NCBI GenBank assembly: GCA_020441905.1
Contig: JAGRLG010000054.1
Location: 62,001 to 126,000, forward strand
Origin: Rhodobiaceae bacterium
Lineage (GTDB): Bacteria; Pseudomonadota; Alphaproteobacteria; Rhizobiales; NORP267
Reading direction: 5' to 3'
Length of the DNA: 64,000 nucleotides
Positions within the stretch are counted from its first letter, which is position 1, and each line of letters begins with the position of its first letter. The notes below the pieces were generated by a model. That model made no database searches and was not told the DNA's origin. It saw only the letters and a program-made list of their open reading frames with translations. Made by a program: the position numbers and the translations under genes. Below are positions 19,377 to 27,972 of this stretch, in pieces.

Positions 19377-19850
19377 TCATTCCATTTCTTTCTCAAGCTG
19401 GATATAGGGGCCGGCGGTCATGCCTTCGCCGCGGAAGAACGACATCAGCAGGTGATTGTCGCGCGCGATCATGGTGCGCACGATCCGCACCCCGCTGTCC
19501 TTGAAGGCGCGCTGGATCCGCTTCAGCAAGGCTTCGCCGACACGGCCCTCGCGCGCGGCGGGATCCACGCTGATGGCAAAGACCCAGCCGCAGGGTTCGG
19601 AACCGAATTCCCATGCCCGGACCTCGCCGATGACGAAGCCGATCGCCGTGGCGCCGCCGTCCTTCCCGCCCGTCCGCTCGGCCAGGTAGATAAAGCGCTC
19701 GCCCAGGCGCTTTTCGCTCAGATTGGCGAACAGGTCGCGCCAATAGTCCGGCTTGAGCACCCCCGATACCAGCTCGTCGACATGCATGAGCTGGCGCCAG
19801 TCGGCTTCCGCCGCCGCGCGAATGCGATAGCCTGCCGGTTCTTCGGCCAT
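19377..19850 (-). CDS. GNAT-family N-acetyltransferase
   Basis: 157 residues from ATG 19850. The GNAT core is visible: YRIRAAAEADWRQL at the start, the beta4 segment GWVFAISVDPAAREGRVGEALL (acetyl-CoA site R/Q-xx-G-x-G/A in a degenerate form) and the C-terminal NHLLMSFFRGEGM. The substrate is unknown. It is the first gene of a two-gene unit with the Rrf2 regulator. In R. palustris the GNAT enzyme BadL acetylates aminobenzoates to make ligands for BadM, so the pairing invites that comparison. Confidence 0.82.
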   Translation of the reverse strand: MAEEPAGYRIRAAAEADWRQLMHVDELVSGVLKPDYWRDLFANLSEKRLGERFIYLAERTGGKDGGATAIGFVIGEVRAWEFGSEPCGWVFAISVDPAAREGRVGEALLKRIQRAFKDSGVRIVRTMIARDNHLLMSFFRGEGMTAGPYIQLEKEME

Positions 19851-19972
19851 GATTTCTGGTTTTTCCCCGCCTGTGCCGGAACCCGTGCCCATACCCTTTT
19901 CCCGTGGCAAATTCTGTCACCCTCTGGCGGCGCCCGCCGGTGTCCGGCCGCGCATTGCCCGCCGCACCCATT

Positions 19973-19990
19973 GTACCGGTAATCCGGTAC
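19973..19990. promoter_or_regulatory. Inverted repeat GTACCGG-TAAT-CCGGTAC
   Basis: Perfect 7-bp arms around a 4-bp spacer, located 123 bp upstream of the GNAT start and 265 bp upstream of the pad operon start. The size and symmetry fit an operator for a dimeric regulator. There is no T-run, so a terminator is unlikely. Confidence 0.4.
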
Positions 19991-20132
19991 GATTATCCAG
20001 CTTTTGTACCTCCTCCTTTTGGCGCGTACTTTATGTTGCCGCGCGCGCCATACTCTGTTTCGCTGCCCTCAGTCAGGGGACGGTCAGACGCGCCGCAATG
20101 CCGCAATTTGACATCTTGGCAGAAGCCTGAAT

Positions 20133-20156
20133 CGATAATATGATACGAAATTATCG
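20133..20156. promoter_or_regulatory. Inverted repeat CGATAAT-N10-ATTATCG upstream of pad
   Basis: Perfect 7-bp arms (CGATAAT 20133-20139, ATTATCG 20150-20156). It overlaps ATACGAAATTA (20143-20153), an 11-mer that also occurs in the bcr/kor intergenic region. It lies about 100 bp before the first gene and may be a pathway operator. Confidence 0.45.
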
Positions 20157-20185
20157 GTTCTTGTGATAAAAGTGTAATACATAGT

Positions 20186-20222
20186 GTGCCGAACCGGCCG
20201 GTAACCGGCCGTCACGGGGCAC
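20186..20222 (+). promoter_or_regulatory. Stem-loop in the pad leader
   Basis: An outer stem GTGCC/GGCAC encloses a near-perfect hairpin CGGCCGGT-A-ACCGGCCG (20195-20211). It ends 32 bp before the thioesterase ATG. No T-run follows. It could stabilise the leader RNA or be a DNA operator. Confidence 0.35.
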
Positions 20223-20254
20223 CGTACTTGCCGAGAGGAGCTAGAGGTTAGGCG

Positions 20255-20686
20255 ATGAAAGACACGTTAAAGCAGGGCGTTAAGACAACCCGCAGGTTCA
20301 CGGTTGACGAAAATCGCGTCATCACCTTTCTCGCCGGGAGCCAGGGCGGCGGCGACGACGGCCGCGTTTACGGCACGCCCTATGTCATCCGCGACATCGA
20401 GCAGACCTGCCGCGACATGCTGCTGGAGCACCTCGACGAGGGCGAGGATTCCCTTGGCACCCATGTCGATATCGCCCATATGGCGCCGACCCTGCTGGGC
20501 ATGTGGGCCGAGGTGACGGTGGAGATCGCCAAGCTCGACGGCCGCGCCGTCTCCTTCAATGTTTCGGTCGCCGACCCGGTGGATGCCGTCGTCGCCAAGG
20601 GCCGCCACGACCGCTTCATCATCGATGTCGCCAAGGTCAAGGAACGCCTCGCCGCAAAGGCTGCCAAAGCAAAGGCCGCACAATGA
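20255..20686 (+). CDS. Hot-dog thioesterase, FlK (fluoroacetyl-CoA thioesterase) type
   Basis: 143 residues of hot-dog fold type. Residues T41, E49 and H75 and the R120 region lie at nearly the same positions as the catalytic and gating residues I recall for FlK, in the contexts GTPYVIRDIEQ, VDIAHMAPT and GRHDRF. It should hydrolyse an acyl-CoA. Its stop overlaps the padB start (ATGA), so it is coupled to phenylacetyl-CoA oxidation. A natural candidate substrate is phenylglyoxylyl-CoA or an unproductive aryl-CoA. This is inference from context only. Confidence 0.78.
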   Translation: MKDTLKQGVKTTRRFTVDENRVITFLAGSQGGGDDGRVYGTPYVIRDIEQTCRDMLLEHLDEGEDSLGTHVDIAHMAPTLLGMWAEVTVEIAKLDGRAVSFNVSVADPVDAVVAKGRHDRFIIDVAKVKERLAAKAAKAKAAQ

Positions 20687-23442
20687 AATTCGTCTCGCGC
20701 AAGTTCCGCACCCAGGCCGACCGCGTCGACAAGAAGGTCAAGACCTTCTGCTACCAGTGCGTCGCCGGCCCCGATCTTCTGACCGTCAATGTCCGCAACG
20801 GCGTTGCCGTCGGCATCGAGCCCGACCTCTCCGCCGCCAGTGTTCATCCCGGCGGCGGCAAGGTCTGCGTCAAGGCCTTCGGCATCGTGCAGAAGGCCTA
20901 CCATCCCAACCGGGTGCTGACGCCGATGAAGCGCACCAATCCCAACAAGGGACGCCACGAGGATCCGGGATTCGTGCCCATCACCTGGGACGAGGCCATG
21001 GACATCATTGCCGACAAGCTCAACGGCGTGCGCGCCACCGGCCTGCTCGACGAATCCGGCTATCCGCGCGTCGCCTTCTCCTCCGGCGGCGGCGGCACGC
21101 CGCAATCCTATATGGGCTCGCTGCCGGCCTTCCTCGCCGCCTGGGGTCCGGTGGATTTCGGCATCGGCTCCGGCCAGGGCGTCAAGTGCACCCATTCGGA
21201 GCATCTTTACGGCGAATTGTGGCACCGCGCCTTCACCGTGGCCGCCGATACCCCGCTCACCCTCTACAACGTGTCCTTCGGCGCCAATATCGAGGCCAGC
21301 GGCGGCGTTTGCGGCGTCTGGCGCCATGCCAATGCCCGCGACCGCGGCATGAAGCGGGTCCAGATCGAGCCGGCGCTCTCCATCACCGGCGCCTGCTCGG
21401 CCGAATGGGTGCCGATCCGCCCCAAGACCGACCCCGCCTTCATGTATGCGATGATCCATGTCGCGCTTTACGAGCACCCGCGCGAGGCTCTCGACATCCC
21501 CTTCCTCAAGGACCGCACCGGCTCGCCCTATCTGATCGCGCCGGATGGTTTTTTCCTGCGCGACAAGAAAACCAAGAAGCCGCTGCTGTGGGATCTCAAG
21601 ACCAAGAAGGCGGTGCCCTTCGATACCCCCGGCACCGATCCGGCGCTGGAAGGCACATTCAAGGTCTCGGGCCTCGAGGTCGGCGTCGATGGCGCCGCCA
21701 CCGAGCACAAGAACATCGAGTGCCGGCCGGCCTTTTCCCATCTGCTCGACCATGTCGCAAACTGCACCCCGGAATGGGCGGCCAAGATCTGCGACGTTCC
21801 GGTGGATACCATCCGCCGTGTCGCCAACGAATTCGTCGCCAATGCCCATGTCGGCGAAACCATCGAGATCGAGGGCCAGGTCCTGCCCTACCGCCCCATT
21901 GCCGTCACCCTTGGCAAGACGGTCAACAATGGCTGGGGCGGCTATGAATGCTGCTGGGCCAGAACCCTGCTCGCCACCCTGTTCGGTGCGCTGGAGGTGC
22001 CCGGCGGCACCCTTGGCACCACGGTGCGCCTCAACAAGCCGCTCGACGACCGTATGGGCTCCCTCGCCCCGAGTCCGGAAGGCTTCCTCGACTATCCGAT
22101 GAACCCGACCGACAAGGAAAACTGGGTGTCGCGGCCCAATATCCGCAACGCCTATCGCACCCTGGTGCCGCTGTCGGGCAATTCATCCTGGAGCCCGGCG
22201 CTGGGACCGACCCATCTGGCCTGGATGTTCCAGGAGGAGCCGCCCAAGAACCTGCCCAAGCCGACCCAGCCCGACGTCTGGTTCGTCTATCGCACCAATC
22301 CGGCCATTTCGGCCTGGGACGCGCCGGGCGTCGCGCGCAAGATCTCGCGCTTCCCCTTCGTCGTTGCCTTCGCCTTCACCATGGACGAGACGAACCACAT
22401 GGCCGACGTCCTGCTGCCCGATTGCGTCGATATCGAGAGCACCCAGCTGTGGCGCGTCGGCGGCACCAAATATGTCGAGCAGTTCTGGCATTATCATGGC
22501 TTCGCCCTGCGCCAGGCGGCGATCGAAGCCCGCGGCGAATCCCGCGACTTCACCGACATCGCCACCGAGCTTGCCGAGCGCACCGGCCTACGCGACGCCT
22601 ATAACAACCGCATCAATCGCGGCGGCCTCGGCGTCCGCCTCAAGGACAAGGGCGGCAAATACGACTTCTCGCTGGAAGAGAACAAACGGCACAGCAAGGA
22701 AGAAATCTGGGACGCGGTGTGCCGCGCCGCCAGCTCCGAGCTTACCGGCGGCAAGAATTCCGACGGCCTGGACTGGTACAAGGAAAACGGCCTCAAGACC
22801 GAGCCCTTCTCCCAGGTCAATTGGTATCTCTACCCGAAAATGGTCGAGATGGGCCTGCGCTTCGAGATGCCCTATCAGGAGCGCCTGCTGCGCGTCGGCA
22901 AGCAATTGGCCAACCGCCTCCACGAGCATGGCATCGACTGGTGGGAGAAGCAGCTCACCGAGTACCAGGCCCTGCCGGCCTGGAAGGACTTCCCCGGCAT
23001 GTGGGAGGAGGACGCCCGCATTTCCTCCGGCGGTGAGGACTTCCCGTTCTGGCTGCTGACCTCGCGCTCGATGCAATATGCCTGGGGCAACAACGTCGCC
23101 CTGCAGATGATCAAGGAAGTGGCCGACAATGTCGCCGGCCATGGCGGCATCATCATCAATGCCGGGCGCGCCGCCGAGCTCGGCATCGGCGAAGGCGACC
23201 TGATCGAGGTCCGCTCGTCGCTGCGCTCAACCAAGGGCATGGCCATCCTGCGCCAGGGCATCCGCCCCGACACCATTCTCATGATCGGCCAGTTCGACCA
23301 CTGGAAGACGCCTTATGCCAAGAACCTCCACACACCCAGCATGAATACGGTCACCCCGATGTCGATGCGGCTGACCGACGCGACCGGCTCCTCCTCGGAC
23401 CTCGTTCGCGTTCAGGTGCGCCGCATTGGAGAAGCAGCATGA
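20683..23442 (+). CDS. padB: Phenylacetyl-CoA:acceptor oxidoreductase, molybdopterin catalytic subunit
   Basis: 919 residues of the DMSO-reductase family. An N-terminal Fe-S region with C23-x2-C26 and C62 is followed by molybdopterin-binding domains and the C-terminal dinucleotide-binding domain (NAGRAAELGIGEGDLIEV). PadBCD oxidises phenylacetyl-CoA to phenylglyoxylate with a quinone-level acceptor in Thauera and Azoarcus. The call rests on similarity as I recall it and on the padB-padC-padD order, with a four-cluster Fe-S protein and a membrane anchor. The third cysteine of the usual C-x2-C-x3-C set is proline (P30), with D31 next. No Tat signal is seen, so a cytoplasmic location is likely. 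Starts farther upstream in the thioesterase gene are rejected. Confidence 0.8.
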   Translation: MKFVSRKFRTQADRVDKKVKTFCYQCVAGPDLLTVNVRNGVAVGIEPDLSAASVHPGGGKVCVKAFGIVQKAYHPNRVLTPMKRTNPNKGRHEDPGFVPITWDEAMDIIADKLNGVRATGLLDESGYPRVAFSSGGGGTPQSYMGSLPAFLAAWGPVDFGIGSGQGVKCTHSEHLYGELWHRAFTVAADTPLTLYNVSFGANIEASGGVCGVWRHANARDRGMKRVQIEPALSITGACSAEWVPIRPKTDPAFMYAMIHVALYEHPREALDIPFLKDRTGSPYLIAPDGFFLRDKKTKKPLLWDLKTKKAVPFDTPGTDPALEGTFKVSGLEVGVDGAATEHKNIECRPAFSHLLDHVANCTPEWAAKICDVPVDTIRRVANEFVANAHVGETIEIEGQVLPYRPIAVTLGKTVNNGWGGYECCWARTLLATLFGALEVPGGTLGTTVRLNKPLDDRMGSLAPSPEGFLDYPMNPTDKENWVSRPNIRNAYRTLVPLSGNSSWSPALGPTHLAWMFQEEPPKNLPKPTQPDVWFVYRTNPAISAWDAPGVARKISRFPFVVAFAFTMDETNHMADVLLPDCVDIESTQLWRVGGTKYVEQFWHYHGFALRQAAIEARGESRDFTDIATELAERTGLRDAYNNRINRGGLGVRLKDKGGKYDFSLEENKRHSKEEIWDAVCRAASSELTGGKNSDGLDWYKENGLKTEPFSQVNWYLYPKMVEMGLRFEMPYQERLLRVGKQLANRLHEHGIDWWEKQLTEYQALPAWKDFPGMWEEDARISSGGEDFPFWLLTSRSMQYAWGNNVALQMIKEVADNVAGHGGIIINAGRAAELGIGEGDLIEVRSSLRSTKGMAILRQGIRPDTILMIGQFDHWKTPYAKNLHTPSMNTVTPMSMRLTDATGSSSDLVRVQVRRIGEAA

Positions 23443-24080
23443 CGCGTTATGTAATGGTCGCCGACCTTCGGCGCTGTGTCGGTTGCCAGACCTGCACCGC
23501 CGCCTGCCGCCACACCAATGCCACTCCGCCCGGCGTGCAATGGCGCCGCGTCATCGATGTCGAGGTAGGCGAATACCCCGATGTCCAGCGCGCCTTCATG
23601 CCGGTGGGCTGCATGCACTGCGCCGATCCGCCCTGCATGGCGGTGTGCCCCTCGACGGCGACGCGCAAACGCGACGATGGCATCGTCACCATCGATTGGG
23701 ACATCTGCATCGGCTGCGCCTATTGCTCCGTCGCCTGCCCCTACCAGGCACGCTACAAGGTGGACAAGGCCGATTTCGCCTATGGCGCCGACGCCGCCGA
23801 AAACGAGGCCGAGCAATACGATCCGCGCAAGCTTGGCGTTTCGACCAAGTGCAATTTCTGCGCCGATCGAATTGACGAGGGCTGCGCCAAGGGCCTCACC
23901 CCCGGCGTCGACCCGGAAGCCACCCCGGCTTGTGTCAATTCCTGCATCGCCGACGCGCTGCATTTCGGAGATATCGAGGATCCGAAGTCCAACGTCTCGA
24001 AGATGTTGAAAGAGCACAAGAATTTCCGCATGCACGAGGATCTCGGCACAGATCCCGGCTTTTATTATCTGTGGGACTGA
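23439..24080 (+). CDS. padC: Phenylacetyl-CoA:acceptor oxidoreductase, iron-sulfur subunit
   Basis: 213 residues, NrfC/DmsB-like, with four [4Fe-4S] motifs: CVGCQTCTAAC near the N-terminus, CMHCADPPCMAVCP, CIGCAYCSVACP, and a fourth formed by CNFC plus the later cysteines around PACVNSC. It would carry electrons from PadB to the PadD anchor. It overlaps padB by 4 bp and is 2 bp from padD. Confidence 0.87.
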   Translation: MTRYVMVADLRRCVGCQTCTAACRHTNATPPGVQWRRVIDVEVGEYPDVQRAFMPVGCMHCADPPCMAVCPSTATRKRDDGIVTIDWDICIGCAYCSVACPYQARYKVDKADFAYGADAAENEAEQYDPRKLGVSTKCNFCADRIDEGCAKGLTPGVDPEATPACVNSCIADALHFGDIEDPKSNVSKMLKEHKNFRMHEDLGTDPGFYYLWD

Positions 24081-24082
24081 AC

Positions 24083-24964
24083 ATGTTTTCCATCAAACCA
24101 GTGGTTCAGGATTATTGGGACTGGCGCGCCGCCGGCAATTTCCTCTTCGGCGGCACCGGCTCGGGGCTGATGATCGTGCTGGCCTTCGCCGCCCTGCTTG
24201 GCGGCGTTTCCTTCCCGCTGCCGGCGCTCATCGCCCTGGCTTTTGTCGGCGCCGGCCTGTTTCTCGTCTGGCTCGAAATCGGCAAGCCTTGGCGGTTTCT
24301 CAACGTCTTTCGCAATCCCTTCACCTCCTGGATGTCGCGCGAGGCCTATGCCGCCGCCTTTCTCACCCTGGCCGGCCTCGCCGCCGCGTGGACGGGATCG
24401 GCGGCGCTGATCGCCCTGGCGGCGGCGCTGGGCGCAGTCTTCCTGTTCTGCCAGGCGCGCATTTTGCACGCCTCGCGGGGAATTCCCGCCTGGCGCGATT
24501 CCTCGGTGCTGCCGGTCATCTTTGCCACCGGCATTGCCGAGGGTACAGCCTTGGCCGCATTGATTCTTTTGGCCGAGCCGTCGCGTCCGGCCTGGCTCCT
24601 GCCCTTGCTGTTGATCGCCCTTTTTGTCCGGGCGCTGACCTTTTTCCAGTACCGCAAACGCATGAGTGACGGCCGCGCGCCGGTTGCCGTCGTGCGCCGC
24701 CTGGCCCGGATCAGCACCACTGTCTGGACCCTGGCATTTGCCGTCCCGGCGGCCCTGGTCGTCATTGCCATGGCCGTGCCGGCGCTGGCTCCGATTGCCA
24801 CCGCAATTGCCGCGATTTGCGCGGTTTTCGGCGGTTGGCACGTCAAGTTCAATATCGTGCGCAAGCTGGCCCATGTTCAGGGCCTGGCGATCGAGCGCAT
24901 GCCTGTGCGCGGCACCCCCGGCATCGCCACCCCCAGCGCCCACCCGGGCTGGCAGCGCGACTGA
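24083..24964 (+). CDS. padD: Phenylacetyl-CoA:acceptor oxidoreductase, membrane anchor subunit (NrfD/DmsC type)
   Basis: 293 residues from ATG 24083, two bases after the padC stop. About eight membrane helices are seen (for example LMIVLAFAALLGGVSFPL and LIALAFVGAGLFLVWL). The FGGTGSGL and EIGKPWRFLNVFRNPFTSWMSRE segments are typical of NrfD/DmsC anchors. It would pass electrons to the quinone pool. It is the last gene of the [18 protein letters not shown] operon. The phenylglyoxylate oxidoreductase genes (padEFGHI) are not in the window. Confidence 0.84.
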   Translation: MFSIKPVVQDYWDWRAAGNFLFGGTGSGLMIVLAFAALLGGVSFPLPALIALAFVGAGLFLVWLEIGKPWRFLNVFRNPFTSWMSREAYAAAFLTLAGLAAAWTGSAALIALAAALGAVFLFCQARILHASRGIPAWRDSSVLPVIFATGIAEGTALAALILLAEPSRPAWLLPLLLIALFVRALTFFQYRKRMSDGRAPVAVVRRLARISTTVWTLAFAVPAALVVIAMAVPALAPIATAIAAICAVFGGWHVKFNIVRKLAHVQGLAIERMPVRGTPGIATPSAHPGWQRD

Positions 24965-24994
24965 ACAACCCTTCACCGCGCCTGGGCAAATGTC

Positions 24995-25008
24995 CCGCCA
25001 ATTGGCGG
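24995..25008. promoter_or_regulatory. Palindrome CCGCCAATTGGCGG upstream of hcr
   Basis: A perfect 14-bp palindrome in the 198-bp gap between padD and hcrC, 155 bp before the hcrC start. A second perfect palindrome, ACCCATGGGT, lies at 25071-25080. Either could be an operator. No FNR-type box is seen in the gap. Confidence 0.35.
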
Positions 25009-25162
25009 AAGAATCTCGCAATCGGCCGTTTCGCCGCGCGGGATCCTCCGCTATGCTCGGTGGTCATGTTACCCATGGGTGGCAGTAGGCGTTTCCACAC
25101 GCAAGCTAAGGGTAAATCCGGGCCGCGTATCGTCCGGCACGGATGAATTGGGGAAGGCAAAT

Positions 25163-25639
25163 ATGACCCATAAGCGCGTTCTAAGTCTTACTTTGAACGG
25201 TAAGAACCGGCAGGATCTGGTGCCGGACAATATGCTGCTCGTCGAGTATCTCCGCGAAGTGACCGGCAATACCGGCACCAAGCAGGGCTGCGACGGCGGC
25301 GAATGCGGTGCCTGCACCGTCCTGATCGACGGCGAGCCGCACCTGTCCTGCATCACATTGGCAGCGACGGTCGAAGGCCGCAAGATCGAAACCATCGAAT
25401 CCCTGGCCGTAAACGGCCGCATGTCCGCCCTGCAGCGGGCGTTCCACGAGAAACTCGGCACTCAGTGCGGCTATTGCACGCCGGGCATGATCATGGCTTC
25501 CGAAGCGCTGCTGCGCACCGAGAAAAAGCCCTCCAAGGACACCATTCGCACCGCGCTTGGCGGCAATATCTGCCGCTGCACCGGCTATGTGAAGATCATC
25601 GAGGCGGTTGAAACCGCAGCCGAGGAGGTAGCATCATGA
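25163..25639 (+). CDS. hcrC: 4-hydroxybenzoyl-CoA reductase, gamma subunit (2 x [2Fe-2S])
   Basis: 158 residues from ATG 25163 (GGGGAAGG site). It has the xanthine-oxidase-family Fe-S pattern: [13 protein letters not shown] and a later cysteine in LSC for the plant-type cluster, then CGYCTPGM and CRCTGY for the second cluster. It transfers electrons from reduced ferredoxin to the molybdenum subunit. The gene order C-A-B with 4-bp overlaps is that of Thauera hcr. Confidence 0.92.
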   Translation: MTHKRVLSLTLNGKNRQDLVPDNMLLVEYLREVTGNTGTKQGCDGGECGACTVLIDGEPHLSCITLAATVEGRKIETIESLAVNGRMSALQRAFHEKLGTQCGYCTPGMIMASEALLRTEKKPSKDTIRTALGGNICRCTGYVKIIEAVETAAEEVAS

Positions 25640-27972
25640 ATGTCGTAGCTCGCGGTCATGCCGCCGGCACGCGCCAGCCGCTTGTCGATGGCGTCGAGAA
25701 AGTCACCGGTCGCGCCAAATACTCCGCCGACCTTCCCTTCGCCGACGCGTACGCCGGCGCGGTTTACCGCAGCCCCTATGCCCACGCCGAAATTCTCGAG
25801 CTCGACGTCTCCGCGGCGCGCGCACTTGAAGGCGTGATCGCCGTCGTCACCGGCGATGACGTCAATCACACCTACGGCATTCTGCCCATCGCCATGAACG
25901 AATACTGCATGGCCAAGGGCAAGGTTCGCTATCGCGGCGAGCCGGTGGCCGCCGTCGCCGCCGTCGATCTGCGCACCGCCAAGAAAGCGCTGTCGCTGAT
26001 CAAGATGAAGGTGCGCGAGCTGCCCCAGTACCAGACCGCCGAGGCAGCCCAGGCGCCCGACGCGGTGCTGCTGCATGACGACAAGCCCGGCAATATCGAG
26101 CGCGAGGTCAAGCATTCCTTCGGCGATGTCGCCGCCGGATTCGCCGATGCCGACCTGGTCCGCGAAGGCACCTATCATTGCGGCGAGGTCACCCACCTCC
26201 ACATGGAACCGCATGCCTGCCTGGCCGAATTCGACGACGAACGCCAGGAACTGATCCTCAAGACCTGCTCGCAGGTGCCCTATTACGTGCACCTGATGCT
26301 GGAACGCTGCATGGAGATGGACTCGTCCAAGATCCGGGTCATCAAGCCGTTTGTCGGCGGCGGTTTCGGCGCCCGCACCGAAACCTTGAATTTCGAGATC
26401 ATCGCCTGCCTGCTGGCCCGTGCCGCCAAGGGCAAGGTTGCTCTTCACCTCAATCGCGAAGAGACCTTCCTCACCCATCGCGGGCGCCAGGAAACCATCG
26501 TCAACATCAAGATCGGCCTGACCAAGGAAGGCAAGATCACTGCGGTGGACCAGATGGTCAAGCAGCTGGGCGGCGCCTATGCCGGCTATGGCATCGTCAC
26601 CATTCTGTATTCCGGCTCGCTGCTGCACGGGATCTATGACATCCAAGCCTCCAATTATCACGGCCAGCGCATCTATGTGAACCGTCCGCCCTGCGGCGCC
26701 ATGCGCGGCCATGGCGGCGTCAACATGCGTCACGCCTTCGAGTCGCTGCTCGACGAAATGGCCGAGGAACTCGGGCTTGACCCCTTCGCGGTGCGCCGGG
26801 CCAACCTGCTCACCGCGCCGACCCAGACCCTGAACGGGCTGCTCGTGACCAGCTACGGTCTTGATCAGTGCCTCGACCGGGTCGAGGAAGGCAGCAAGTG
26901 GAAAGAGCGCTGGGGCAAGCTGCCCAAGGGCAAGGGCCTCGGCATGGCCTGCTCGCATTATGTGTCGGGCGCCGCCAAGCCGGTGCACTGGACCGGGGAG
27001 CCCCATGCCACCGTCAACGTCAAGATGGACTTCGACGGCGGTGTTACCATCCTCACCGGCGCCGCCGATATCGGCCAGGGTTCCTCGACCGTGGTCGCGC
27101 TGGCCGTCGCCGAAGTCTGCAAGCTCGATCTCGGCCGCATCCGCGTTATCGCCAATGACAGCGCGGTGACGCCGAAGGACAACGGCTCCTATTCCTCGCG
27201 CGTCACCTACATGGTCGGCAACGCCGCCATCGACGCCGGCCGCGCCCTCAACGACGTGCTGGTGGCCGCCGCTGCCGCCAAGCTCGACGCCAAGCCGGAG
27301 GACATCGAGGTCGAGAACGAAACCTACCGCGTCGCCGGCAGCCAGGATCCGGGGCTGACTTTCAAGGAAGTCTGCGCCCAGGCGCTGGTCGACACCGGCT
27401 GCATCACCGTCAAGGGCACCTTCACCGTCCCCACCGAGTTCCAGGGCGGCAAGCATCGCGGCGCCGCGGTCGGCTCGACCATGGGCTTCAGCTACGGCGC
27501 CGTCGTCTGCGAGGTCGATGTCGACGAGGACACCGGGCTGGTCAGTGTCGACAAGGTCTGGGTCGCTCACGACTGCGGTTTCGCCATCAACCCGCTATCG
27601 GTCGAAGGCCAGGTCGAAGGCGCGATCTGGATGGGCATGGGCCAGGCCTTGAGCGAGGTCACCACCTTCAATGCCAAGAACGGCCTGCCGATGCATGCCA
27701 ACCTGCTCGACTACCGGGTCCCGACCATTGTCGAGTCGCCCCCCATCGAGACCTATATCGTCGAGGCCAACGATCCCAACGGCCCCTTCGGCGCCAAGGA
27801 AGCCAGCGAAGGCGCCTTGCCGGCCTTCATGGCAGCCTTCACCGCCGCCATCTACAACGCCACCGGGCTGCGCATAAACACGCTGCCGGTCACCCCAGAC
27901 AAGCTGGTCGAGGCGCTGTCCAAGAAGCAGCACCGCGACAAAGTTGAAGCTGCCAAACGGAGCAATGCATGA
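25636..27972 (+). CDS. hcrA: 4-hydroxybenzoyl-CoA reductase, alpha subunit (molybdenum cofactor)
   Basis: 778 residues of the xanthine oxidase family, with [21 protein letters not shown], the cofactor segment [11 protein letters not shown] and a C-terminal [11 protein letters not shown]. The enzyme removes the phenolic hydroxyl of 4-hydroxybenzoyl-CoA to give benzoyl-CoA, the entry compound for the bcr operon nearby. A related CoA-ester hydroxylase or dehydrogenase of the same family would be the alternative, but the HcrB Fe-S insertion strongly favours HCR. Overlaps hcrC and hcrB by 4 bp each. Confidence 0.9.
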   Translation: MNVVARGHAAGTRQPLVDGVEKVTGRAKYSADLPFADAYAGAVYRSPYAHAEILELDVSAARALEGVIAVVTGDDVNHTYGILPIAMNEYCMAKGKVRYRGEPVAAVAAVDLRTAKKALSLIKMKVRELPQYQTAEAAQAPDAVLLHDDKPGNIEREVKHSFGDVAAGFADADLVREGTYHCGEVTHLHMEPHACLAEFDDERQELILKTCSQVPYYVHLMLERCMEMDSSKIRVIKPFVGGGFGARTETLNFEIIACLLARAAKGKVALHLNREETFLTHRGRQETIVNIKIGLTKEGKITAVDQMVKQLGGAYAGYGIVTILYSGSLLHGIYDIQASNYHGQRIYVNRPPCGAMRGHGGVNMRHAFESLLDEMAEELGLDPFAVRRANLLTAPTQTLNGLLVTSYGLDQCLDRVEEGSKWKERWGKLPKGKGLGMACSHYVSGAAKPVHWTGEPHATVNVKMDFDGGVTILTGAADIGQGSSTVVALAVAEVCKLDLGRIRVIANDSAVTPKDNGSYSSRVTYMVGNAAIDAGRALNDVLVAAAAAKLDAKPEDIEVENETYRVAGSQDPGLTFKEVCAQALVDTGCITVKGTFTVPTEFQGGKHRGAAVGSTMGFSYGAVVCEVDVDEDTGLVSVDKVWVAHDCGFAINPLSVEGQVEGAIWMGMGQALSEVTTFNAKNGLPMHANLLDYRVPTIVESPPIETYIVEANDPNGPFGAKEASEGALPAFMAAFTAAIYNATGLRINTLPVTPDKLVEALSKKQHRDKVEAAKRSNA

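Larger units (their letters stand above)
19851..20254. promoter_or_regulatory. Divergent control region between the GNAT-Rrf2 pair and the pad operon
   Basis: 404 bp without a gene. It is A/T-richer than its surroundings from about 19975 to 20185. It holds three inverted repeats described separately (19973-19990, 20133-20156, 20186-20222) and several GATAA/TTATC pentamers. No FNR-type box is seen here. Confidence 0.6.

Noticed and set aside
25585-27570. Long open minus-strand frame opposite hcrA
   Set aside because: hcrA has clear molybdenum-enzyme motifs in its own frame. The antisense product has low-complexity Gly/Asp/Ala-rich sequence typical of a shadow.
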